Shown piece after piece: positions 54,277 to 64,000 of a DNA stretch of 64,000 nt (position 1 is the stretch's first letter; the number at the start of each line of letters is the position of its first letter). The notes below the pieces were generated by a model, which saw only the letters and a program-made list of their open reading frames with translations, had not been told where the DNA came from and made no database searches. The stretch comes from Leucaena leucocephala. Its lineage: Eukaryota; Streptophyta; Magnoliopsida; Fabales; Fabaceae. The DNA is taken from positions 4,118,848 to 4,182,847 of the forward strand of contig CM073527.1 of assembly GCA_037074615.1 (NCBI GenBank), in the 5' to 3' direction. Made by a program: the position numbers and the translations under genes.

Positions 54277-55957
54277 TGTTTACCTAAGAGGGGGTGAATT
54301 AGGTATTTTTAAAATTTTTAATAACTTGTAAAATCTTTGAATGAATTTAAAGTGAAGAGTTTAGAATCATATTACCAAAAGAAGAAGTTGATAAAGAAGG
54401 ATTGCATTTATACTAATTTGGTCTAATCCACTTGACCTACGTCCAATTTCTAAAGCACAGCTGAGTGTTCCACTATACTCCAAGATTTTGTGAGCTCTTG
54501 GTGCCTTAATACATTAACGTGAGAATTCCCTCTCACTCCCTCTTACAACCTATAAGGTTAACACCAGTGAGAATCCATCTCACTCCCTCTTACACCAATA
54601 AGATAATCATCCACTAAAGAATCTCACTTAAGCAATTAAGAAAATGATTTATACATGCACACTCTATCTCAATAGAGAAATTTTTATAATCACTTGAGCT
54701 CAAGATCTCAAGTTTCTCTCTTCTAAGAATATGATATGCTCTAAACCAAAGATGAGAAACAGAGACTATCACTGAATATGATCGTAGTACGTTGTAAGTA
54801 TATCTTGTTTTTCTTTTAAGTGTCCCAACCTCTTCATCTTTCTCATTATAGCTTCTTCTTTTATACTTTGTTCTTCATAATTTTGTTGAAGTAGCTATTG
54901 GTGAATAGTCATTATGCTGACATGGACAATTGATGCTCTTTGCTCTTTGATTCATTTCCTTTGTTAGATCTACAAGTGATCTTGAAATAAGATTTGGACA
55001 CTATGTATAATCAATATAAGCATAAAGCAAGTGTTTCCAAATGATTGAAGATCAAAATCTGATTTAAAAACTTTTCATAAAATGGCTTGACTTATTAAAG
55101 AGCTTACCATAGAACACCCTTATTGAAAAGGACTTAGATAAATTGCTGAACAATTGTATTTGAAACAGTTTAAATCTTATCAAGCAATTATTCTATAATC
55201 AGTCTTATCGAAAAGGATTTTGATAAATCTTCAATAAATTGTAAAGAGATAGTTTATGATTTATTGAATAGTTATTTGATAAACTCTTTGAAAAATATTC
55301 TTTCAAACATATGTTTTTATATTTATTGATATATTTCACAATATATCTTTTATCAAAGAGTTATTTGATAAATGAATTCTTTAAATAGTTTATCGATAAA
55401 TGCTGAAGAAAATTCTTTCAAGTCTTTTCAAACAAACTTTTAAACATTAAGATCTTTTCTTAAATTGGCATGTAATACGTTTGGAAATTATATCTCATAA
55501 GATCATTTATCAAATCATATCAAGAATATCATTTAACACAATTTATCAATTCTATAAGATATAAGATTATAATCTTGATGAGATCATTAAGAATTAAGCA
55601 TGCCATCACATCAAGCAAGCCACAAGATCATATATCATAAGCTCAACTAAAAATGATTTATCATACTAGAACAAGTCATGAGCATAAAATCATTCAGCGA
55701 ATAAGCAGGCTATGAATCCATGAAGATTAATCATTTAATTAAGTTAAAGTAATTCATAAGGTTATCAAACTCAGGACTATCAATCATATATGTAGATATA
55801 GTGCATTTTAGGCTTTCTTATTGAAGATCTCATTGACAAGAGGTCTGATTTAATAGTTTTATAGATAGATAATTCAAACAAATTAATAACATTAAGACCA
55901 ATGAATCATCTTTAATCAATGTTTCAAACAATCAAATCATCATCAAAACATTTATCA
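54277..55957 (-). mobile_element. Palindrome-rich LTR (Sirevirus-like?), reversed
   Basis: Begins tgtttacctaagagggggtg, the complement of the end of the 14357-16092 LTR (cccctcttaggtgaaac). It contains the same leader blocks (accacttgac, gtgccttaatacattaa, cactccctctta twice) and TTATCGATAA-type words (for example 55390-55400). The far end is tentatively placed at tttatca (55957), because 'atcatcaaaaca' there mirrors the LTR start 'tgttttgatgatga'. No clear target duplication was found. Confidence 0.55.
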
Positions 55958-56149
55958 AATTGAAACTCCAGCGATTTTGAATTTGAAACATCTTATCTTT
56001 TCTTTCTTCCAATTAATCTTATAAATTTCTAATTTAATATTCCAAAGATCAAATTGAGAAGAAAGCAATTAGATCACTTGTAAAGATCATTTATTAGAAA
56101 ATTCAAAACTTAGTAATCTGGATAGTTTCAAAACTATTTTCAATGATAT

Positions 56150-56830
56150 TATTTTTAAACCTTTAAACCTTTCCATTCTCCGATTATCACGTTAAACAAA
56201 TAAGATAATATTTTATTAACAACAAATAGCAAAATACATGGAAGATCATTTATTAGCAAGTTGAGTATATATGAATCCAACCTTATTTCTCTTCCTCATA
56301 ACTTTGTAATCAAATGGCTACTCACAAATTCACCATCATCACCAGCCTAATCAACCACTATTATATTGCAATAAAATCTTCTGACTACTTTCAGGCAATA
56401 AGAGAGGTTTACTCCTAACCAATTTTCATAGTGCTTCATAGGGTTACTTAGATCTAACTCGGTCTTCTTGTTATGCTTTAAATAATTTAGGTCTATAACA
56501 ATGACATGACAAAAGTTCCTATGAGCATATTCTGCTTTCAACTTCCCTTTCTCTACTCCTTAATCCAGATTACTAGAGAGTAATGGAAGAGAAGAAAAGT
56601 TTGACGATGAAGACCTAGAATTAACTTGAGGAGGAGTCTAAAATTCTTTTTCTTTCTTTTTGAGGTATGCTAAGAACTTTGTCGGGCATTACTTACTTGT
56701 ACGTTCTTTTGAGCATGTGATGATTTCTTCTCCTTTGCCAATTTTAAATTATCTCCCTTTCTCTTTCCTTTTTCTTGTGCTAACCCAACTTCGGGTACCT
56801 TGGTTCTTGCTATTGCTTGACAGAAAAGAT
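56150..56830 (-). pseudogene. Plant-transposon-protein-like coding remnant
   Basis: On the minus strand: a lysine/serine-rich start (56820-56620), then KAEYAHRNFCHVIVIDLNYL and W-containing HYENWLGVNLSY, followed by VVRRFYCNIIVVD, GEFVSSHLITKL and REIRLDSYILNLLINDLPC. The pattern (F.Y..F/W..., V..FY.N..., S.V.G..I.L....I...L..P) resembles the 'putative plant transposon protein' domain found in ORFs near plant retroelements. Stops are present. It lies between two palindrome-rich LTR blocks, so it may be the extra ORF of that element. Family assignment is by eye. Confidence 0.45.
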
Positions 56831-56999
56831 GATTAACAGTGAAGATTTTGAGATGACGGGGAAGGTAGATTGAGGATTTGGATATGAGAATTGTCTTTGA
56901 AGTCTGGGGAAATAATTTTGAACAATTTTAATTGCTAAGAGGGAGTTATGGAAACATCTATAAAATCTAGTTTAAGAGAATCAAAAGGATGTTTTGAAA

Positions 57000-58023
57000 A
57001 AGGTTTCGATGAACTAAAAGAGTAACTATCATATTTTAACTAAATAGAAGACATTGTCGATAAGTATTTTGATAAATATCTTATTCGAAGTATTTATCAA
57101 TAATTATTCAAATAATAGTAAAAAATTATCAAATAGCTATTCAATAAGCTCTCTTATCGATAGTAGTTCGATATATAACTTCCTTTTTCACACATATTGT
57201 ACAAGATTTATCGAAGAATCCTTTGAAAAGCATCATTATCAAATTATTATTCAATCAAAAACTTCAGTCAATTTTTTAAAAATATAAGAATAGATTTTTG
57301 ATAAGTAGGCTTACTAATAAGTTGTTCAATATTTCAAAGTTTTTTCATGAATTTTAGCAAATAACACTTGGATAAGTGTTCTTTTCAAAGATTTTTTTTT
57401 ACTAAATAACAACACATAACACTTTGCAAAAGTTTAAAACAATTCATCTTTATCAAATACATATTCAATAAATGACTTTATTGAACAGGTTTTCAAAAAT
57501 ATTCAATTCATTAAAACTCATATTTTCTTTTATCGATAACCTTATTGATAAATCATGACCAAAAATTGTTTGACAATTTGAAAAGCTTGAACTTTCAAAA
57601 TCAATATTAAAATATGATGCATCAAGAAGCACATAAACATATATAGGCTGAAGACATTATTATCTTGATAGCTCAAAAACATTTAATAATAAAGAAAGGG
57701 TTTAACATGCTTATTCAAGCAATTTGATAGTCTCATACATGTAGCCATTACCTTCCTCTCTTTGTCAAATTTGAGTAACTTTTGTATTGGTATGTAGGAT
57801 GATCCTTTCAACTTGTAGCCAATTTAACTTTATAACTCCATTGCTTCTTTGTCTCTATTGTCTTACACTTGATATGACATTATCATTAATTGAGAAATTT
57901 ATTTATTTTCCTGTCATAAATGCAAATCTCTTCCTTTCTTAGATAATGGTTAGTATGATCATATAGAGGATAATTTTCAAATATGTTAGATCATAGATAG
58001 ATAACTCATCATCAAAACATGTC
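57000..58023 (-). mobile_element. Partial palindrome-rich LTR (U3-like block), reversed
   Basis: Dense in TCGATAA words: 57058-57063, 57164-57171 and 57536-57546 (ttttatcgataac). It ends near 'ctcatcatcaaaacatgtca' (58004-58023), which on the minus strand gives an LTR-like start TGACATGTTTTGATGATGAG. The R/U5 half seen at 54277-54800 is missing. This may be the 5' LTR remnant of the element whose other LTR is 54277-55957. Confidence 0.45.
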
Positions 58024-58576
58024 ATTTCTCAGTGGATGCAAATGAGTGAGTTAAATTTGATTTTATAAAATGTTATGCTATCATCAATGCTTCTTTTTCT
58101 TTAATAATAATATGCAATTTTAACATGATTTTTCAAAGATATGAATCTTTGAAAAATTTAGTCTTGTTAAAATATTGAAGGTAATCAAATTAGAGAGAAA
58201 TATCTTTGCAAGACACATGTTGAACATCAATGTTAACATGTTTAAGAATTTCTGTATGAGCAAAAGTCATATAGGAAATTGGTAAGATAATTGATTCAAG
58301 GATTTTGCTCATTTAATTTTAAATAATGATTGAACAATGAATCATATTTACCCTTTAGTCCAAATGACTAGAGTAGTCAGTGAATAAACATATTAAGCGT
58401 AAAGCTTAGATGTTCTAGAACATTTCTCTTCTTGGTAGATTGTCTTGAACTTCTCGTAGATGATTTATCAAAAGAGATCAGGGAATGATAAGAAGTTCAA
58501 GCAATTTATAAATTGATGACTTTGTCAAATGAATTTTGAAGTATTTCTAGAATTTCCCAGTGAGTGTATTAATCTC
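58024..58576. other. No recognised feature
   Basis: AT-rich DNA with no open frame above 60 codons, no repeats and no terminal motifs. It ends where LTR-D begins. Confidence 0.5.
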
Positions 58577-60228
58577 TGTCGTATCTTACTATTAACCCTT
58601 CAAAGTACATATTCTGAAGCATATTTAATTAGTAGAAGCATTACTTTAGATAAAAAATAAATTTTTTTAAATTTGACTATCGGGTATTGTTCATTTGATA
58701 TACTCCAGATTAATAGTCTAACTTTAAAAATTATAACTAATTCTAAAAAAATCATATGGAGATGTTTCAAAGCTCTAATGAAAGATCTTTAATTTCTATT
58801 TAAGGGAAAATACGAAATTGAACATTTACTAACCCATTTAATCCAGTTAAATCGCCAAAGTTTACTATTCATACGTAAATCTTCGAAGTTCTATATTCTA
58901 TCCCTTAAATTTGGAAATTCATTTATCTTAATATACATATCCAAATAAGGCGTGTTACCTAATATTTAAAGCTTTAATGTTTAGTACATGTTCATAATTT
59001 TTTTTAATTAAATACTTCATTTGCTAGGTCAAATTAGAGTCAAAGTAAGACTGCTTCAGGATCTATATTTTTACTATTTCATTTTCTTCTTTTAATTCTC
59101 ATAAATTAATCCAACATTCATAAACCATCAACTTGGTTTCTCATATAATCATAAATCATGGGGTTATAACATAATTATTTCATACATTTTTCTTTACATT
59201 TACTAACATATTACATAACATGAACATAGTTGGCAGATTATACAATTCATGCTAGAAAAAATAATTACCCAATTTCTTTCTTCCATTCTTTATGTCTTCT
59301 CCACGCATACATTTTCAATCATGATTGACCTAAATTGGTTGGTTATAGGAGGGTGAGATTATGAGGAATCTCAGTAGCAAATGGTACCATTCAATGCATA
59401 CAAGATGAATGTGCAAGTGCATGACATGCTTCCTTTATCTTTCTTAAGCTTTCATTTACATATTAGCATGCTCAATGCCTTATATTATCATGCATGATCA
59501 TAAACTCATAAAGGTTAGAGCATATATCATTCATACATATTATACATCATCATCACATATCATAAACATATCAACACACAAGAATAAGCATCAAATATGC
59601 AAGAATGGGTAAGTTCACTACCTTAAAACTTTATTATTTTCTCTTTTCTCCCTTTATCTCCAACGAACCATTGATTACTTGCTCAACCTCTTTATCTCAT
59701 ACCCTTTGACATCTAGTGGCCCTAAACATGATTTACATTGTGTATACAGTTCATTACAGTCATTACATAAACATTTTACATTACTTCCCTTAACACCCCT
59801 AACTCTTAAGTTAATCTTAGAGTTAGTGGTTTAGCCTTGTAATAATTATTTCCTTAGGCAAATCCTACATAATTTTGTCTAAAGAATTCAAATATTATAT
59901 TGGAATTATAAAAATCAAACTCCTCCTATGCAATCTATCATGACCCGAACATCACCTCCTTAAATTCCAAAAAATTCTTATTTTGATTTCAATACTTCCA
60001 ATACTTTTTCTCTACTTTATCCAGCACAACTTTTCATTTTAAATTCATTAGAAGCATGAAATTCTTACATATGAATAGTGATATATACAGTATCAAGTAA
60101 GAGCATAAAACTATAATTGCATGCATACTTGAATTTCAAAGCCAATACTACTTGATTCTAGATTATTTCAACTTCTTTATACTATCTATAACTTAAAACT
60201 AATTCTTGTCCATAATTAAGACATTCCA
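58577..60228 (-). mobile_element. LTR-D: old long LTR truncated by a gypsy insertion
   Basis: Starts tgtcgtatcttactattaac and aligns with the start of the LARD-C LTR (37075): 'gcggaagcatta'/'agtagaagcatta', 'cgggtattgttcatt', 'caaataaggcgtgttacc'. It carries the hairpin TGAGATTATGAGGAATCTCA (59354-59373) and the box 'agttcactaccttaaa' (about 59611). It is cut at 60228, well before its TATA region, by the next LTR. The remaining half must lie beyond that element, outside the window. Confidence 0.75.
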
Positions 60229-63200
60229 TGTCGTATCCTTATTTTTAACCTCAACTATACTTAGTTGGAAGTCATTTGAACCAATTACATAGCCTTTTGT
60301 CTTAGAAACATGCATTTTCAAAATATTGCTTCTCGGATACTCTTCATGGTTACTGTTCATTTGGTCATCTAGAACATGTACCTAACTTTGAAATTCATAC
60401 TTAAATATAGAAAAATCAAAATAAGGTAGTTCCAATTTCTAATGAAAGCTATTTAATTTAAAGTTGAAGAAAAAATATAAAACTTAGATTTCATTATCCC
60501 AAGGAAATCAGTTTATTCGTTGAAAAACACAGTTCATTTGGTAAAATCTGGAAGTTTCAGTTTCTTTGCCTCAAATTTAAAAATTCATTTCTCTTTTGTT
60601 ACTTGACCAAACGAACTGTGTTACCTATAGATTTAAATATCCAGATGTGTTCTTTAAGCTCATAAAATTTCATAGAAAAAATCATTCATTTACCATGATA
60701 AATTAACGTTAGAATGTTACTGCCTTCAGTTGCTCACTTTATCTCAATTCCATATTTTAACTCCAACTTAGAAAAATATAATAAATTGAATACTTAACCA
60801 ATTGAGGTTTTCTTGGTGTTCATTTAAAGCTCTGTATCTTAGGTATTATCATACCAAATTTCAAGTTCAAATGCATTAGTTAAGGCATCATAAACTTCAT
60901 CAAAAAGCCACGGCCTTAGAACACAACTACATAATTATACACCATACATCCCATCATATCCTTCCATAGTGTCATGTAACTAATATAACTTTTAATACAA
61001 GTTCAACAATCTATGTTTACCCTTTTTCCTTGAGAGGTTCCAGCACCTATGACATAGTTATGCATATGGAAAGAATGAGATTTTACGGAAATCCCAATAG
61101 CAAGTCATACAAACTATAATATCATGCATGATTAATTATATGCTTAACATGTTATCATGAGATGGGAGTTACTTCATAATGGTACATAAGTAAACTCTAA
61201 CATGCATATTGTCATGAAATAAGTTGCAAAGAGTTGCAATCATTCATACTTTATCATCAACATGATGACACAATCTCATGCTCAACCAAACATCATAGCT
61301 AACAAGCAAACATACAATCAAGCAAACATGAAACTATAGTTAGGTATTCTTGCTACCTCTTGAGCTATCCTTGTCAAAGTCTTCTTGAGATGATTTCCTT
61401 CCCTCACAAATGTCAAAACCTAGCCATTACAAAGTAACATCAAGTTACAACTCAACTTGAAAATAATTCTAAGACTAGGTTTTCACTAACTTCAATTTTT
61501 TTCTATTTTATGTTCCATACTTCCATGTTTATAAAATAAATTCTCATAGTTTATTTCCATATATTTTTTTATTTAGAATCTAAATATGAAACTAGAATTT
61601 ATAAAATCAAAACATATCATAAGCTGCTGTGCAGAAAGGAAGTGACCCCTTGATTTTTCAAAAAATTACATTTGAATTCTAACACTTCCAATACTTGTTC
61701 TCCAACTTTATCCCCACACAATTTTCCATTTTAAACTCATTGGAAGCATCAAAACCATGAAATTCCAACATATGAATAGTGTTTTATATAGTAGCAGCCA
61801 AGAACACAAAACCCTAACTACATGCATACTTGAATTTCCAAGCTTATACTACTTGATTCTAGCTTGTTTAAGCTTGTCTAAACTATCCATAACATAAAAC
61901 TCATATTCTTATCACATGTGGACAGCACTTCCAGAAGCATGCATGAGGGAAATAAGTAACAAAAACCCCTAAAACTAAGAGCTAACTTGCTAGATTAAAG
62001 TCCAAGAACAAGGGAGATAGTTACCTTGCTTATTGCTTCAAGTTGTGTGCTTCTTTCTTGCTTCAAATGAAATTTGTCCAGAGGTTCCCTAAGGTACCAT
62101 GCATGCTGAATTCAATCTGGTTTGGGGGGTATTTATAGAAAATATTGGGTGGAAATGAATGGCCAAGATTAATTTAATTACTATTTGATCTAATAGTCTG
62201 TATTCATTATTGAAGCAAGCTTGCCCAAGAAGCCTTAAGCTTGACACCATGCATGACATCATTTAGGGGCATGTTTGGCTAGAAAAAGGTACATATACTG
62301 ATAGGAAAAATTTCAGTCCAGTCTGGTACCAATCAGAGCAGTTTCACAAAAATCAGACTATTTTATGTTCATAATGTTTATAATATTCCAGAATATGTAT
62401 TCTATCCTGGAAACCAGTGTTTAGGTTCCTCATACCATTGAAATTATTAGACTGAGTATTTATCTGTAAACCATCCCTTGTGAAATTACCAAAATACCCT
62501 TGTTGCACTTTCTTGCACTATATTAACCCTAAGGGCATACTTGTCATTTTACACCTATTTTTGGCTCTAACTAATCATCTTTATACTATCTTACACATTT
62601 TTGGCCTATCCAGAATGACCAAAATTCCCTCCATCTATCACTAGTATAATCTGGCTACACAGTGATATTTTCGTAATTTTACACTTTTCATGTGTTGCTC
62701 TGGACTCTGGCCTACTTAATTATCTCATTACCTTATTGGGCGTACTGGGATGCCATTTCGGCCTTATTATTGGTCCATTACCTTTATGGCACAAATGCCA
62801 AGAAATCTCTTCTGATCCTATTTATCGGGTATTTTATTCTATTGTAAAATCCCGTAAGAATTCTACAGGATTCCTTTTCTAACTCTGTCAATTTTATAAA
62901 TTCTTGTATTAAATATAGGAATTTACTATAAGGTTTCATCTGATTCTAAGATCTCAAAAATACTGCAATAATTCTTCCTGACTTCAGGAATTTATATCAA
63001 TTAATCGGGACCTCAAATCAAAATTTTGTGTTGCGTTAAACTGACTAGAATAATTTTGTCTATCTACTAGTAAAATTTGGGACTAATATGATTCTGGACA
63101 TTTTTGAGCCTTTTTTGTTCAACTTTCTCATAATTATATTTAGGTCCCTAAACTTTTGCTTAATTATATTTAGGTCCGTAAACTTTTGATTATTTGCATT

Positions 63201-63394
63201 TAGGTGCCTCCTTTTGTTTTTACTTTCACTTTTGGCTTTCAACCTTTTCTAATTTTTGTTTAGGTCGCTGAACTTTCCTTAGTTAATAATCCCTCTCTTT
63301 TATTCCTCAATATGATATAGTTTATTCCAAGAATCTCATGTCCATTACTTATAAACTATATATATACATCATATAGGAAAATTAGGGATATGAC
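60229..63394 (-). repeat. 3' LTR of the gypsy element (3166 bp)
   Basis: Begins tgtcgtatccttatttttaacc and ends gggatatgaca. Reverse TATA box at 62130-62137, donor-like gttac at 62020-62024, a weaker hairpin (61075-61095), and the end nearly matching 1-627. Confidence 0.88.
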
Positions 63395-63409
63395 ATTTCT
63401 CTCCCCTTA
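63395..63409 (-). other. Polypurine tract of the gypsy element
   Basis: TTAAGGGGAGAGAAA on the minus strand, flush with the LTR boundary. The pol frame runs straight into it. Confidence 0.88.
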
Positions 63410-64000
63410 ATCACATCGTCGTGCTCAATCACATGTGATGGATCAGGAACATACTTCTTCAACTGGGAAACATGGAAGATATCATGTATCTTACTGAGAT
63501 TTGGAGGAAAAGCTAACTTGTAAGCCACTGATCCTATTCTTGTGAGGATCTAGAATGGCCTAATGTATCTAGGTTGTAATTTCTTCACTTTGACTGATCA
63601 TCCAGCTCCTATAGTTGGAGTCAACTTAAGGAATACATGCTCTCCTTCTTCAAACTCCAACGGCTTCCTTCTGACATCAGCATAACTCTACTGTCTGCTT
63701 TGAGCCGTCAGTAACCTTTTTCTAATCTTATCAATCTGTGCTGCTATCTGATCTACTATATCAGGACCAAACATCCTTCTTTCGCTCAACTCCAACCAAT
63801 ATAGGGGAATATACATTTACGTCCATAAAGTGCTTCAAATGGGGCCATATGAATATTAGCCTGGTAACTGTTATTATAGGCAAATTCAATTAATGGCAAA
63901 TGGACATCCCAACTCCATTTGAAATCCAAAATCAACATATCCTCTAGTGTCTGGATCATTCTCTCATATTGACCATCTGTCTGACGATGATAAACTGTAC
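63410..64000 (-). pseudogene. Ty3/gypsy integrase C-terminal remnant (partial)
   Basis: From the window edge: YHRQTDGQYERMIQTLEDML, WDVHLPLIEFAYNNSYQA and MAPFEALYGRKC, the standard gypsy integrase catalytic-core end. A frameshift follows, then LYWLELSERR, GPDIVDQIAAQIDKIRKRL, EGEHVFLKLTPTIGAG, LQPRYIRPF, SVAYKLAFPPNLSKIHDIFH and VSQLKKYVPDPSHVIEHDDV. In-frame stops occur at three places. The usual tail after DPSHVI (including any chromodomain) is missing: the frame reaches the polypurine tract and stops inside the LTR. Integrase joins element DNA to the host chromosome; this copy is defective. Confidence 0.92.

Larger units (their letters stand above)
60229..64000 (-). mobile_element. Ty3/gypsy retrotransposon with pol, 3' part (continues right)
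   Basis: 3' LTR 60229-63394, polypurine tract 63395-63409, then integrase coding to the window edge. The LTR is of the same long family as the LARDs and as 1-627. It inserted into LTR-D; the five bases before it (60224-60228, ttcca) should recur at its other end. It is the only long-LTR element in the window with recognisable pol. Confidence 0.88.

Noticed and set aside
57054..57287. 77-codon serine/asparagine/isoleucine-rich ORF
   Set aside because: Low-complexity translation of palindrome-rich LTR DNA.

Overview
The window is plant nuclear DNA, very AT-rich, and probably from a flowering plant with a repeat-dense genome. It is a stack of nested transposable elements, and I see no intact host gene. 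The evidence is the mix of element types: CACTA (En/Spm) DNA transposons with CACTACTACAA termini, Ty1/copia and Ty3/gypsy retrotransposons, LINE ORF1 debris, and many very long LTRs (about 3.2-3.4 kb). Nearly every coding trace is broken by stops, frameshifts, deletions or insertions, so most are entered as pseudogenes. Protein families were recognised by reading translations; no database search was possible.

Layout. (1) 1-7800: CACTA-1 (+ strand), whose left terminus is hidden behind an LTR that runs off the window (1-627). It carries remnants of the tnp2/DUF4216 gene and of the Ptta/C48-peptidase gene, and its DUF4216 exon is split by a solo LTR (1650-3430, perfect GACTA duplication). (2) 7801-14001: right part of LARD-A, a non-autonomous long-LTR element on the minus strand. 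Its LTR (10102-14001) holds another solo LTR (11952-12640, perfect AGCTT duplication). (3) 14002-18116: decayed Ty1/copia element (gag, protease, integrase, RT, RNase H), split by a palindrome-rich solo LTR (14357-16092). (4) 18117-18832 and 48688-about 49220: LTR-like sequence that appears to be one unit split by CACTA-2. (5) 18833-48687: CACTA-2 (minus strand), about 7 kb of its own sequence expanded to about 30 kb by three LTR insertions: a solo LTR (19911-23055, perfect CATAG), the complete 11.2-kb LARD-B (24907-36069) and LARD-C (37075-45645). (6) 49221-58576: LINE ORF1 remnant, a third CACTA C48 fragment, an Athila/Tat-type gag remnant with primer-binding site, and a palindrome-rich LTR region with a transposon-protein-like coding remnant. 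(7) 58577-64000: an old LTR cut by a gypsy element whose 3' LTR (60229-63394) and integrase C-terminus (63395-64000) are in the window.

How the parts relate. The long LTRs (1-627, LTR-A, 19911-23055, both LARD-B LTRs, both LARD-C LTRs, 58577-60228, 60229-63394) belong to one related set. They share TG...ACA-type ends, a TATA box, a splice-donor-like GTAAG downstream of it, a small conserved hairpin (TGAGATT...AATCTCA) and, where visible, an initiator-Met-tRNA-type primer site. Only the right-hand copy carries gypsy pol. The LARDs have no recognisable pol and were presumably mobilised in trans. LARD-B has similar LTRs and a near-matching target duplication, and is the youngest resolvable insertion. 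Its internal region carries a segment resembling the internal promoter half of 5S rRNA, which is the most unusual thing I found.
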